A DNA stretch of 64,000 bases from Minwuia sp. (lineage in GTDB: Bacteria > Pseudomonadota > Alphaproteobacteria > Minwuiales > Minwuiaceae): NCBI GenBank assembly GCA_029210175.1, contig JARGPL010000030.1, positions 1-64,000 of the forward strand. The letters are read 5' to 3'. The position numbers and the translations under genes are program-made. Positions 20,416 through 29,503 of the stretch are shown piece by piece; position 1 is the first letter of the stretch, and each line of letters begins with the position of its first letter. The notes below the pieces were generated by a model. It did no database searches, was not told where the DNA came from, and worked only from the letters and a program-made list of their open reading frames with translations.

Positions 20416-21642
20416 ATGACAAACCCATCCCCAGAGGCTGGAGCCCCCGCTGGTTTCGCAAGTATCCGCCGCAACGTCATCCTGTTGTCGGTCTGTCAGG
20501 CGCTGTTCACCTCCACCTCGTCGATCATGATCGCGCTGGGTGGGTTGATCGGGTTCAGCCTGGCGGAAGACAAGGCGCTGGCGACCCTGCCGGTGACTGC
20601 GGTCGTCGCGGGCACTGCGCTGATGACCATTCCCGCCGCGATGCTGATGGGGCGGGTCGGGCGGCGGGCCGGTTTCATCTTCGGTACCATGCTGGGGACG
20701 GCGGGCACCTGGCTGGGCGTTGTCGCACTCTATGAGGCCAACTTCTGGCTGTTCTGCTGTGCCACCGGCCTGGTCGGCATGTTCTCCGCCTTCGGGCAGC
20801 AGTACCGTCATGCCGCTGTCGACATGGCACCTGCACCGCTGCGCGGCCAGGCCGTGTCACTGGTGATGGCAGGTGGCGTGGTGGCCGGGTTCATGGGGCC
20901 GGAGCTGGCCAAATGGACCAAGGACATGATCGAACCAATCACGTTCGCCGGCAGCTATATCGCGGCTTCCGGTCTGACGATCCTCTCGGCTCTGATTCTG
21001 ATCGGCCTGCGCATTCCGAAGCCGGTTCGCCACACTGCGGCAACCCGTGGGCGTCCGTTCCGGGAGATCGCGAAGCAGCCGGTGTTTCTGGTTGCTGCCG
21101 GGTCTGCCATGGCCGGATTTGGTGCCATGAGCCTGATCATGACCGCGACGCCGCTGGCGATGATGGCTTGCGGACATGACTTCAACAGTTCGGCCACGGT
21201 CATCCAGTGGCACGTGGTGGGCATGTTCGCCCCCAGCTTCTTCACCGGAATTCTGATCGCTAAGTTCGGCGTACTGCGGATCATCTCGATCGGCGCGGTC
21301 CTGAACATGATCTGTATCGCCGTGGCCCTGTCCGGACTGGAGTTCCTGAATTTCTGGAGCGCCCTGATCCTGCTCGGCATCGGCTGGAACTTCATGTTTG
21401 TCGGCGGCACCACCCTGCTGGCCGAAGCCCACACCCCGGCAGAGGCCGCGCGTGTCCAGGGCATCAACGACTTCATGGTCTTCGGTGTCGTCGCCGTCAG
21501 TTCCCTCAGTTCCGGACAGTTGCTGCATGTCTTCGGCTGGGATGTGGTCACCAGTGCCGCCCTGCCGATGGTCAGCCTGGCCCTGCTGGGCACCATCTGG
21601 CTGGCCATGCACCGGCGTCGGACAGCGGGCGTCGGAGTCTGA
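20416..21642 (+). CDS. MFS transporter
   Basis: A 408-residue integral membrane carrier with about twelve hydrophobic helices in two halves. The loop after helix 2 reads MGRVGRRAGFIFG, matching the MFS GxxxDRxGRR-type signature, and LSSGQLLHVFGWDVV closes the second half. It resembles the YnfM/NarK-like or sugar-phosphate-type carriers only loosely; substrate is unknown. It lies 118 bases after the cyclase gene on the same strand and probably imports or exports the substrate of the two enzymes. No regulator gene is adjacent. Confidence 0.85.
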   Translation: MTNPSPEAGAPAGFASIRRNVILLSVCQALFTSTSSIMIALGGLIGFSLAEDKALATLPVTAVVAGTALMTIPAAMLMGRVGRRAGFIFGTMLGTAGTWLGVVALYEANFWLFCCATGLVGMFSAFGQQYRHAAVDMAPAPLRGQAVSLVMAGGVVAGFMGPELAKWTKDMIEPITFAGSYIAASGLTILSALILIGLRIPKPVRHTAATRGRPFREIAKQPVFLVAAGSAMAGFGAMSLIMTATPLAMMACGHDFNSSATVIQWHVVGMFAPSFFTGILIAKFGVLRIISIGAVLNMICIAVALSGLEFLNFWSALILLGIGWNFMFVGGTTLLAEAHTPAEAARVQGINDFMVFGVVAVSSLSSGQLLHVFGWDVVTSAALPMVSLALLGTIWLAMHRRRTAGVGV

Positions 21643-21855
21643 GGCCAAGCAGCCATGCGTGACACTGTTACCGCACCGCCTTGCATGGTGCGCCGCACTT
21701 TGGCATAAGCCAGCGCAACTGACCTGGCGGAAGTGATCCGGGATGGGGTCCGCGTGTCGGATTCGGGAATCCTTCCAGCAGCCAGAACATCAGTCACCAC
21801 AGGCGCGACACGTGTCGGGCCGTTCATGCGTATTGAACACAGGGGACAAGAAAAA

Positions 21856-23952
21856 ATGACAGCAATGCTTTGGGCCGTGATCGGCTGCGGCGTGCTGGCG
21901 CTGATCTACGGCATCGTCACCGCACGGAGCGTTCTCGCTTCGTCGGCGGGCAACGCCCGGATGCAGGAAATCGCCGGCGCCATCCAGGAAGGCGCCTCCG
22001 CCTACCTCAATCGTCAGTACAAGACCATCGCGATCGTCGGTGTGGTGGTCACCATCATCATTGGCCTGCTGCTCGGCTGGCTGGTCGCCATCGGCTTCGT
22101 CGTCGGTGCGGTGCTTTCAGGTGCCACCGGTTTCATCGGCATGAACGTGTCCGTACGCGCCAACGTGCGCACCACGGAAGCGGCCCGCCAGAGCCTCGGC
22201 GCCGGCCTGTCCGTCGCGTTCCGCGCCGGTGCCGTCACCGGCATGCTGGTTGCTGGTCTGGCCCTGCTGGCCTGTGCCGGTTACTACGGCGTGCTGCTCA
22301 GCATGGGTGTCGACGGTCGCGAACTGATCGACAGCCTGATCGCTCTGGGCTTCGGTGCGTCCCTGATCTCCATCTTCGCCCGTCTCGGCGGCGGCATCTT
22401 CACCAAGGGTGCGGACGTCGGTGCTGACCTGGTCGGCAAGGTCGAAGCCGGCATCCCGGAAGATGACCCCCGCAACCCGGCGGTGATCGCCGACAACGTT
22501 GGTGACAATGTGGGCGACTGCGCCGGCATGGCCGCTGACCTGTTCGAGACCTATGCCGTGACCATCGTCGCGACCATGGTCCTGGCGTCGATCCTGTTCA
22601 TGGGCACGACGGCGGAAGCCGCCATGATGTACCCGCTGGCCATCGGTGCCGTCGCCATTCCGGCGTCGATCATCGGGACCTTCTTCGTCCGTCTGGGTTC
22701 GTCCAACAACATCATGGGCGCGCTCTACAAGGGCTTCATCGTTTCGGCAGTCCTGTCGGCCATCGCCTTCTACCCGGTCACCGAGTACATTCTCGGCACC
22801 GGTGCCATCGAAGGCGTCGCCTTCACCGGCATGGACCTGTTCTGGTGTGCGCTCACCGGTCTGGTGATCACCGGCCTGCTCATCTGGGTGACCGAGTACT
22901 ACACCTCGACCGAGTATCGTCCGGTGCGTTCGGTGGCTTCGGCGTCCGAAACCGGCCATGCGACGAACATCATCCAGGGTCTGGCCATCGGCATGGAATC
23001 GACCGCGATCCCCGCGGTCATCATCTCCGCCGGTATCATCATCACCTACAGCCTGGCGGGCCTGTTCGGCATCGCCATTGCGGTCACCGCCATGCTGGCG
23101 CTGGCCGGCATGGTTGTGGCCCTCGACGCCTACGGCCCGGTAACGGACAACGCCGGTGGCATCGCGGAAATGGCGGAACTGGACGAATCGGTGCGTAACA
23201 CCACTGACGCCCTGGACGCCGTCGGCAACACCACCAAGGCCGTCACCAAGGGCTATGCCATTGGTTCCGCCGGTCTGGGTGCACTGGTGCTGTTCGCGGC
23301 CTACACGCAGGATCTGCTGTACTTCGCATCGAAGCCGGACCTGTATCCGTACTTCGCCGGTGTGACCGTCGATTTCGCGCTGTCCAACCCCTACGTCGTG
23401 GTTGGCCTGATCATGGGTGGCCTGCTGCCGTTCCTGTTCGGTGCCATGTCCATGACCGCCGTGGGTCGTGCCGCCGGTTCCGTGGTCGAGGAAGTACGTC
23501 GTCAGTTCCGCGACGATCCGGGCATCATGGCCGGTACGTCCAAGCCCGAATACAGCCGCGCGGTCGATCTGCTGACCAAGTCCGCCATCAAGGAGATGAT
23601 CATCCCCTCGATGCTGCCGGTCCTGGCCCCGATCGTGATGTACTTCGTCATTCTGGCCGTGTCCGACAAGGCGTCCGCTCTGGCCGCCCTTGGTGCGATG
23701 CTGCTGGGCGTGATTGCCACGGGCCTGTTCGTCGCCATCTCCATGACCGTTGGTGGTGGTGCCTGGGACAACGCCAAGAAGTACATCGAAGACGGCAATC
23801 ATGGTGGCAAGGGTTCCGAGCCGCACAAGGCGTCCGTCACCGGTGATACCGTTGGTGATCCCTACAAGGACACCGCCGGCCCGGCCGTCAATCCGATGAT
23901 CAAGATCACGAACATCATCGCGTTGCTGCTGCTGGCCGTTCTGGCCCACTGA
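21856..23952 (+). CDS. hppA: K+-independent H+-translocating membrane pyrophosphatase
   Basis: Couples pyrophosphate hydrolysis to proton pumping across the inner membrane. The 698-residue protein has about sixteen helices and the substrate site motif [14 protein letters not shown] plus the Asp-rich [19 protein letters not shown] (residues 184-221). In the [10 protein letters not shown] segment Lys461 and Thr464 replace the Ala/Gly of potassium-requiring enzymes, so it should be the K+-insensitive H+ type found in alphaproteobacteria such as Rhodospirillum. I chose the ATG at 21856 with AGGGGA nearby; the frame extends 41 residues further upstream without family similarity. A good terminator follows, so it is likely monocistronic. 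Confidence 0.97.
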   Translation: MTAMLWAVIGCGVLALIYGIVTARSVLASSAGNARMQEIAGAIQEGASAYLNRQYKTIAIVGVVVTIIIGLLLGWLVAIGFVVGAVLSGATGFIGMNVSVRANVRTTEAARQSLGAGLSVAFRAGAVTGMLVAGLALLACAGYYGVLLSMGVDGRELIDSLIALGFGASLISIFARLGGGIFTKGADVGADLVGKVEAGIPEDDPRNPAVIADNVGDNVGDCAGMAADLFETYAVTIVATMVLASILFMGTTAEAAMMYPLAIGAVAIPASIIGTFFVRLGSSNNIMGALYKGFIVSAVLSAIAFYPVTEYILGTGAIEGVAFTGMDLFWCALTGLVITGLLIWVTEYYTSTEYRPVRSVASASETGHATNIIQGLAIGMESTAIPAVIISAGIIITYSLAGLFGIAIAVTAMLALAGMVVALDAYGPVTDNAGGIAEMAELDESVRNTTDALDAVGNTTKAVTKGYAIGSAGLGALVLFAAYTQDLLYFASKPDLYPYFAGVTVDFALSNPYVVVGLIMGGLLPFLFGAMSMTAVGRAAGSVVEEVRRQFRDDPGIMAGTSKPEYSRAVDLLTKSAIKEMIIPSMLPVLAPIVMYFVILAVSDKASALAALGAMLLGVIATGLFVAISMTVGGGAWDNAKKYIEDGNHGGKGSEPHKASVTGDTVGDPYKDTAGPAVNPMIKITNIIALLLLAVLAH

Positions 23953-23982
23953 TCAGCCTGCTGATGCGGCCTTCGGGTCGCG

Positions 23983-24309
23983 TCAGCTCCTGACCTTGAG
24001 CGTTACAACGACAAGGGGCGTCGCAGTCATTGCGGCGCCCCTTTTCCATGTCGGCCCGTGGCATGGCTGTCGCAGCAGATCCGGCTGATAGATTTCGATT
24101 GCCCAGACAGGCAGTTCCGGTTTGACACAGGTTACCTGTCCCAGTGTGAAACCGATGATCCGTTCGGGCGGTGTGTTCAGGCGGAAATTGTCGAAGACGT
24201 GCCCCTGGTTGCAGAGCAGCATCGCCTGGCGGATGATGGGGCCGTTCCTGCCATACCGGTCGCGGATTTTCTGCTCGGGACCGGCCAGCAGGACCATGAG
24301 GGGTGTCAC
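23983..24309 (-). pseudogene. zeta-type toxin remnant with the kinase core deleted
   Basis: The 108-codon frame starts at a GTG and reads MTPLMVLLAGP, the beginning of the P-loop of COG4185/zeta-like kinases (normally continuing NGAGKST), then jumps directly to EQKIRDRYGRNGPIIRQAML, VFDNFRLNTPPERIIGFTLG and LPVWAIEIYQPDL, which match the C-terminal third of the same family. Roughly a hundred residues, including the rest of Walker A and the catalytic core, are missing in frame, so it cannot phosphorylate its substrate. The GTG overlaps the ancestral antitoxin stop by four bases (GTGA), the classic toxin-antitoxin arrangement. Residues after about 80 run through the hppA terminator and are probably not part of the old protein. 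Confidence 0.78.
24013..24045 (+). terminator. Rho-independent terminator of hppA
   Basis: AAGGGGCGTCGCA pairs with TGCGGCGCCCCTT (one G:U) around a short loop, followed by TTTTCC on the plus strand, 60 bases after the hppA stop. It overlaps the 3' end of the zeta remnant on the other strand. Confidence 0.85.
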
Positions 24310-24656
24310 GAGGCATCAGGTTCCCGAATGATCTCACCGCATTCGGAAGGCCCCACACCAAGACCAAGCTTGCGGCGTTCGGCAAAGAATGCCTCCGCCT
24401 CCGTGCTCGGCTACGCCATCTTGTCGCCAAATGCGCTGAGCCAGACTTCATGCTCCTCGACCGTCAGATCCTCAGGTGGGGAAGATGCTTCAAGTGCCGC
24501 AATGACACGACGGTTGTCGAAGCTGCCCGATTCTTCGATGGCACGCCCGATACGAAGCCAATGGGTGATCTGCCCCGCCACGGATCGGCTCTGCAGGGAT
24601 GATTCCCGGCGCACCAGTGCCATCACCTCGTCACTCAGCTTGACGGACTGTGCCAT
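24306..24656 (-). pseudogene. ParD-like antitoxin, interrupted by an amber codon
   Basis: The open part (24411-24656, 81 residues) begins MAQSVKLSDEVMALVRRE and continues SRSVAGQITHWLRIGRAIEE, typical of the ribbon-helix-helix ParD-like antitoxins found upstream of zeta-like kinases. A TAG at 24411-24413 follows GDKMA, but the same frame then continues PSTEAEAFFAERRKLGLGVG and on to a TGA at 24306 that overlaps the toxin GTG. The downstream part resembles the C-terminal segment of full-length relatives, where a Gln codon (CAG) would sit at the stop. I therefore read it as a single C-to-T nonsense mutation. The 81-residue product may still bind DNA but lacks the toxin-contacting tail. Confidence 0.72.
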
Positions 24657-24748
24657 GCGCGCCTCCTGTCTGTGTGAATTCGAAGGTGGCTTTCTGCCAC
24701 CTTCAAATCAGGAATCGTTGTCGGACGGCGCAGCATCAGAAGTGCCCT

Positions 24749-25906
24749 TCAGAACCCCAGCTGTTTCGCGGCCAGGTCACGCATGATCTCCTCCGCGCCG
24801 CCGCCGATGGCGTTGACGCGGACTTCGCGGTAGATGCGCTCCACCTTCGGGCCCTTCAGGTATCCCGCGCCCCCCAGCGTCTGCACGCCCTCGCGGGCAC
24901 AGAATTCCATGGTCAGGGTCGCCTGATTCTTCAGCATGCAGATCTCCGCCACCGGATTGTCGCCCTGCATGATCCGCCAGGCCAGTTGTTCCAGCATCGC
25001 CTGCGTCGCATGGATGCGCATGGCCATGTCCACCAGCTTGTGGCGCACCACCTGATGGTCGATCAGGCGTTTCGAGAACGTCTGGCGCTCCTGCGCGTAG
25101 GCCACGGTCTCGTCATAGCAGACACGGGCAAAGCTGGTGCAGCCTGCCGCCATCATCAGCCGTTCATAGTTGAAGTTCTGCATGATGATGCGGAAGCCCT
25201 GGTTCTCCGCCCCGATCAGGTTTTCCACCGGCACCCGTACATCATCGAAATAGAGTGTGGCGGTATCGGAGGCATGCCAGCCCATCTTCTTCAGGGGGGT
25301 GCGGGTAAAGCCCTCCATCCCCGCCTCCAGCAACAGCAGCGACACGCCGCCCATGCCCGGACCACCTGTCCGGACGGCGACAGTCAGGAAATCTGCCTGC
25401 ATGCCAGAGGTGATGAAGGTCTTGGAGCCATTGACGATGTAGTGGTCGCCGTCGCGCCGCGCCGTGGTGGCAAGATTGGCAACATCGGACCCGCCCGACG
25501 GTTCCGTGATGGCCAGGGCCATGATCTTCTCACCGGCAAGCACCAGCGGCACCACCCGCCGCTTCATGGCTTCCGGACCCGCGCGGACGACCGGTGGCAA
25601 TCCGATGGCGTGGCTGCCCAGACTGGCGCTGACACCACCGGCACCGGCCCGCGCCATCTCCTGACTGGCAACGATCATGTAGAACACGTCCAGCCCCAGC
25701 CCACCGACATCCTCGGGGTAGTGGGCCGCAAAGAACCCCATGTCCGCTGCCTTGCGATAGAGTGCACGCGGCAGGCGTTCTGCGGCCTCCCATTCCTCCA
25801 CGAACGGCTCGATCTCCCGTTCCGTGAAGCGGCGCACCGAGTCCCGCCAGGCCTCATGATCATCGGTCAGAAACGGGCTGCGTGACTGGTTCGGTATCAT
25901 GATCAT
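24749..25906 (-). CDS. acyl-CoA dehydrogenase
   Basis: FAD enzyme that introduces the alpha-beta double bond in an acyl-CoA. The 385-residue chain has the family order: N-terminal helical domain, ALAITEPSGGSDVANL flavin segment, beta domain, and C-terminal helices with QTLGGAGYLK and IYREVRVNAIGGGAEEIM. The position used by short- and medium-chain enzymes for the catalytic Glu is Gly here (GGGAEE), while NYERLMM supplies a Glu where long-chain and isovaleryl-type enzymes carry theirs, so it belongs to that branch. It overlaps the esterase gene by four bases and is the last gene of a long minus-strand operon. Confidence 0.93.
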   Translation of the reverse strand: MIMIPNQSRSPFLTDDHEAWRDSVRRFTEREIEPFVEEWEAAERLPRALYRKAADMGFFAAHYPEDVGGLGLDVFYMIVASQEMARAGAGGVSASLGSHAIGLPPVVRAGPEAMKRRVVPLVLAGEKIMALAITEPSGGSDVANLATTARRDGDHYIVNGSKTFITSGMQADFLTVAVRTGGPGMGGVSLLLLEAGMEGFTRTPLKKMGWHASDTATLYFDDVRVPVENLIGAENQGFRIIMQNFNYERLMMAAGCTSFARVCYDETVAYAQERQTFSKRLIDHQVVRHKLVDMAMRIHATQAMLEQLAWRIMQGDNPVAEICMLKNQATLTMEFCAREGVQTLGGAGYLKGPKVERIYREVRVNAIGGGAEEIMRDLAAKQLGF

Positions 25907-26928
25907 GTTCCTTCCCCGACGACCACGGATGGGCCATCATCATGAGCGGCTTGGTCAGGCTTCCTGAACGCCGCCCGCAAGGCGGCTGCCATATCGTCCA
26001 GGCCCACCTGAGCCATGTTCACCAGCCGTCCCATGCGCAGGAAGCCGTGGATCATGGACGGGTAGGCAACGACCTTCGTCGCGACGCCCGCTTCGCGCAG
26101 TTTCATGGCATAGGCCAGCCCCTCATCGCGCAGCGGGTCATAGCCTGCGACCTGCACCAGTGCGGCTGGCAATCCGGCCAGATCGTCCGCCAGCAGCGGG
26201 GACGCATCGGGGTCACGCCAGGCGGCTTCATCGGCCAGATACAAGCTGCGGAACTGGTCCATCGTGGCCTTGGTCAGCATGTAGCCGGAGCCGTTTTCCA
26301 CCAGGCTGCCGCCCTCTGCCGTGAAATCCGTCGCCGGATAGGTCAGGACCTGAAGCACAAGCCCCGCGCCATCACCGCTGTCGCGCAGGCGGCGTGCGGT
26401 GACAGCCGCCAGATTGCCCCCGGCGCTGTCCCCGGCAAGGGCCATCCGGTTCGGGTCAATGCCGAAGTCCGCTGCATTCGCGGCGATGAAACGCGTTGCA
26501 CGCTCGCAATCGTCAGGCGCAGCCGGGAAAAGGTGCTCCGGCGCCAGACGATAGTCGACTGACACGACAATCGCGTCAGACCGGACAGCCAGGATTCGGC
26601 AGATCGCATCATGACTCTCGATGTCGCCCAGCACCCAGCCACCACCATGAAAGAACATGACAACGGGGGCTAGGCTTTCGACACCAACCGGATGGTAAAT
26701 GCGGATCGGGATCGCCGGATCATCTCCATTGGCCGGGACGGACATGTCCTGCACCCGCGCCAGATCCGGTGTGGGCGGCGCGAACGCGGCTGTCGTCGCG
26801 CCATATCCGGCGCGGATTGCCCGATGATCGGGCTTTTCAAATGCAAAGCCGCCAGCCGCAGCAGCAGCGTCGAGCACGGCCTGGCACTGGGGATCGAGGG
26901 GCGGGCGAGAGTGGGACTGGTCAGGCAT
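25903..26928 (-). CDS. alpha/beta hydrolase, hormone-sensitive lipase (family IV) type
   Basis: Esterase-like hydrolase of 341 residues. The oxyanion motif HGGGWVLG, the nucleophile elbow GDSAGGNLAAV, the acid in GYDPLRDEG and the histidine in MIHGFLRMG make the complete family IV signature. No signal peptide, so it acts in the cytoplasm on small acyl esters. It begins 12 bases after the GST stop and its stop overlaps the acyl-CoA dehydrogenase start, which points to translation coupling and use of the released acid through acyl-CoA chemistry; the substrate is unknown. Confidence 0.92.
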   Translation of the reverse strand: MPDQSHSRPPLDPQCQAVLDAAAAAGGFAFEKPDHRAIRAGYGATTAAFAPPTPDLARVQDMSVPANGDDPAIPIRIYHPVGVESLAPVVMFFHGGGWVLGDIESHDAICRILAVRSDAIVVSVDYRLAPEHLFPAAPDDCERATRFIAANAADFGIDPNRMALAGDSAGGNLAAVTARRLRDSGDGAGLVLQVLTYPATDFTAEGGSLVENGSGYMLTKATMDQFRSLYLADEAAWRDPDASPLLADDLAGLPAALVQVAGYDPLRDEGLAYAMKLREAGVATKVVAYPSMIHGFLRMGRLVNMAQVGLDDMAAALRAAFRKPDQAAHDDGPSVVVGEGT

Positions 26929-26940
26929 GGAAACCTCCCG

Positions 26941-27561
26941 TCAGGACAAGGGGATCATGACATGCTGGCGGTAGGCCGGGCGTTCCGACAGGCGCGCATA
27001 ATACGCCGCAACCGCGGGCAGGTCCGGTCGGTCGATCGGCAGTTCGGACCAGCGGTAGACCAATGCACCAACGGCCAGATCCCCCATGCTCATGGCCTTG
27101 CCGGCAACCCATTCGCTGGACTGCAACTGCGCGTCCAAAATGCCCATCTGATCGTTCACCCGACCGGTCGCGGCATTGATTGCATCCATGTTGCGCTCGG
27201 CTTCCGGCAGTCGGATCAGACCGAAGAAGACCGTCGTCATGTCGGCAATCGTGCTTGCCGCCTGCCAGTCCATCCAGCGGTCGGCCAGGCTGCGTTGACC
27301 CGGATCACTGGCCCAGAGCTTGCCTGCCGAATGCCTGGCGCAGAGATAGCGGACGATGGCATTGCTTTCCCAGATCGCCAGATCGCCATCCAGCAGCACC
27401 GGCACCCGGCGGTTGGGGTTCATCGCGACATATTCGGGCGTGTCGAGGCCACCGTGCGGTCCACCAACCGTCGTATGCTCATGCTCAAGACCCAGTTCGC
27501 CGATGGTCCACATGGCCTTCTGCACGTTGATCGAGTTCGTTCGTCCCCAGATCTTCAGCAT
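26941..27561 (-). CDS. glutathione S-transferase family protein
   Basis: A 206-residue cytosolic protein with an N-terminal thioredoxin-like domain (about 1-80) and an all-helical C-terminal domain. The opening MLKIWGRTNSINVQKAMW places Asn9/Ser10 at the usual catalytic corner, NPNRRVPVLLDGD carries the cis-proline that contacts glutathione, and IWESNAIVRYL is the Glu-Ser glutathione gamma-glutamyl site. It follows the MFS gene by 47 bases in the same operon. Its presence next to an esterase, an acyl-CoA dehydrogenase and an exporter-like carrier suggests handling of an electrophilic or xenobiotic compound. Confidence 0.92.
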   Translation of the reverse strand: MLKIWGRTNSINVQKAMWTIGELGLEHEHTTVGGPHGGLDTPEYVAMNPNRRVPVLLDGDLAIWESNAIVRYLCARHSAGKLWASDPGQRSLADRWMDWQAASTIADMTTVFFGLIRLPEAERNMDAINAATGRVNDQMGILDAQLQSSEWVAGKAMSMGDLAVGALVYRWSELPIDRPDLPAVAAYYARLSERPAYRQHVMIPLS

Positions 27562-27608
27562 CGCACCCTCCCCCTTTTGAAACCTGTCCTGCCTAACCTA
27601 GCATTGCG

Positions 27609-28784
27609 TCAGCCCGGATCGCCACGCTGCTTGGCCCGCTGTCGAATGATCGTGAAGACAAGGAAGATCGCGCTGACGCCCGACATCACCCAGATGTAGC
27701 CATTCGGGTCATCCAGATCCATGGCGACCCCGGTGATCGCCGGCCCGACCAGCGACCCCAGTCCATAGAGAACACCAAATGCCGCGTTCGCGGTAACCAG
27801 GTCCGCGCCGGAAAACCGCTCACCCTGAAGCGCCAGTGCAATGGTGTAGATCGACGCCCCTGCGCCACCCCAGACGAACAGCACGCTGTATGTCAGCCAG
27901 ATGGTGCCGGTGGTGGACGGCACGATCAGGATGCCCAGTACGCAGATGATTGCCAGAAATGTCATCAGCCTGATCTTGTCGAAGCGGTCGGCCAGCCAGC
28001 CAACCGGATAGGCGAAGAACATGCCGCCGATGACGACCGCACTCAGCATGGCCAGCGCCGCAGGGTCTTCCAGTCCGGTGCGGCGACCGAAGACGGGCAG
28101 CATCGCACTCGTCGAATTCTCCATCATCGCATAGAGCAGGATCGCCCCCACCAGCGTCGGGGCCACCTTCACGTAACTCAGGACATTGAAACTTGGCGTG
28201 CCATCGAAACGGGGCGCCGTTACCGTGATGAAGGCCATGGGGATCGCCGCCACGAACATGATCGCCGCGCCGATCAGGAACGGTGCCCAGCCATCGACGC
28301 CGACGACACCCAGCAGCAGCGGCCCCGATGCGAAGCCAGCCGAGAGGGCAATGTTGTAGATCGCCATGACCTGGCCGCGTTGATTGTTGTTCGCAACCTG
28401 ATTGATCCAGCTCTCCGACGCAACGAACAGACCCGCCATCACCGCACCGCTGATCACACGCAGGCCGAGCCAGACCAGATACCAGTCCAGCAGCTTGAAC
28501 AGGATCAGCAGGATACCGCTGGTCAGAATGCAGAAGACGATGAAGCGTTTGGCGCCGAAGCGGGCAATCCAGGCGGGCACGAAGGCGGAAGCGAGCAGAA
28601 TGCCCAGCGGCCCCATGGCACTGTTGATGCCGATGGCCGTGCCGCTGAAGCCTTTCGCTTCCAGCAGCAATGCCAGAAGCGGGAACGTCAGTCCGATGGC
28701 AAGGGCGGCAACGGCAATGCACAGGATCGAAATCGTCATGCCTGCCCGGCGCTGCGCGTCGGTCAGTTCCAGCGCGGCGCTCAT
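27609..28784 (-). CDS. MFS transporter, YcaD-like
   Basis: A 391-residue membrane carrier with about twelve helices. The helix 2-3 loop PAWIARFGAKRFI and the long central cytoplasmic loop after about residue 190 are standard for the superfamily, and GRRTGLEDPAALAMLSAVVIGG plus PVGWLADRFDKIRLM (second-half DRxG-type signature) resemble the YcaD/UMF-type exporters. It lies in the middle of the six-gene run Nudix-Nudix-MFS-GST-esterase-acyl-CoA dehydrogenase, with gaps of 24 bases upstream and 47 downstream. The direction of transport and substrate are not predictable. Confidence 0.87.
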   Translation of the reverse strand: MSAALELTDAQRRAGMTISILCIAVAALAIGLTFPLLALLLEAKGFSGTAIGINSAMGPLGILLASAFVPAWIARFGAKRFIVFCILTSGILLILFKLLDWYLVWLGLRVISGAVMAGLFVASESWINQVANNNQRGQVMAIYNIALSAGFASGPLLLGVVGVDGWAPFLIGAAIMFVAAIPMAFITVTAPRFDGTPSFNVLSYVKVAPTLVGAILLYAMMENSTSAMLPVFGRRTGLEDPAALAMLSAVVIGGMFFAYPVGWLADRFDKIRLMTFLAIICVLGILIVPSTTGTIWLTYSVLFVWGGAGASIYTIALALQGERFSGADLVTANAAFGVLYGLGSLVGPAITGVAMDLDDPNGYIWVMSGVSAIFLVFTIIRQRAKQRGDPG

Positions 28785-28808
28785 GGCAGGTAAATCACGG
28801 GCAGGCGC

Positions 28809-29489
28809 TCATTCAGGCTCGAAACGGTGGTAGCGGATGATTGGCGCATTGTTCTGGTAACTGAAAAGCGGAATGGCCTCGATCGAGGTTCCCCTGACCC
28901 GACGACCGACCTCTTCAAGGATGAACTCCGTGACGTCGGCAATGGGCATCTTCAGGGCTTCCGGCAATGGCCGCCAGTCCAGGTCCAGCAGCTCGCCGGA
29001 CCCCGCCAGGGGTGCGTCACCGCCACCATCTGCGCCGTCCGCATGCGTGATGAAGAACCTTGCGTGAAACCGGATCGGCATGGGGGGCGGGGTGATCGCC
29101 CGCGCCAGATAGTCGATGCCGGAAAGCCGGGGGACGAATCTATCGCCCTGCATCTCGCCGAAGCGCAGCCCCGTCTCTTCCCAGGTCTCGCGTACCGCAG
29201 CGACAGCCAGGCCATGCGCCGTCTCGCCGCCGAACTGGGCCGCCAGGCGACGCAGGGGGCGTGAATCGAGCGTATCAAGGGTGTCTGCGGTCAGATCCAC
29301 CTTGTCGAGGCGGCCGCCGGGAAAGACGTACATGTGGGGCATGAACCGGTGGCGTCCGGCACGCCGGCCCAGCAGAACCTCCGCCTTGTCACCCTCCCCC
29401 CGCACGATGACGAGGCTGGATGCATCTCGCGGACGAACAGGACGCGGCATTCCCTTGACGGGCTGTGTCTCTTCTTCTGTCTCGCTCAC
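28809..29489 (-). CDS. Nudix hydrolase, long-loop (NUDT19-like) type
   Basis: A 226-residue Nudix protein. The box is split: FPGGRLD at about 53-59, an insertion of roughly thirty residues, then AAVRETWEETGL carrying the REUXEE catalytic glutamates. This long loop is seen in the NUDT19/NUDT7-related CoA-diphosphatase-like group, so acyl-CoA or another nucleoside diphosphate derivative is a plausible substrate. It starts 14 bases after the stop of a clearly related Nudix gene, so the two look like a tandem duplication. It precedes the MFS gene by 24 bases. Confidence 0.85.
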   Translation of the reverse strand: MSETEEETQPVKGMPRPVRPRDASSLVIVRGEGDKAEVLLGRRAGRHRFMPHMYVFPGGRLDKVDLTADTLDTLDSRPLRRLAAQFGGETAHGLAVAAVRETWEETGLRFGEMQGDRFVPRLSGIDYLARAITPPPMPIRFHARFFITHADGADGGGDAPLAGSGELLDLDWRPLPEALKMPIADVTEFILEEVGRRVRGTSIEAIPLFSYQNNAPIIRYHRFEPE

Positions 29490-29503
29490 TTGTCCTGCTC
29501 CGC

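Noticed and set aside
22117-23949. 610-codon minus-strand frame antisense to hppA
   Set aside because: Opposite strand of an unmistakable pyrophosphatase; composition (Gly, Asp, His, Arg) is that of an antisense frame.
23915-24451. 178-codon alternative minus-strand frame across the toxin-antitoxin remnant
   Set aside because: It is the +1 frame of the zeta and antitoxin sequences; the recognisable family motifs lie in the other two frames.
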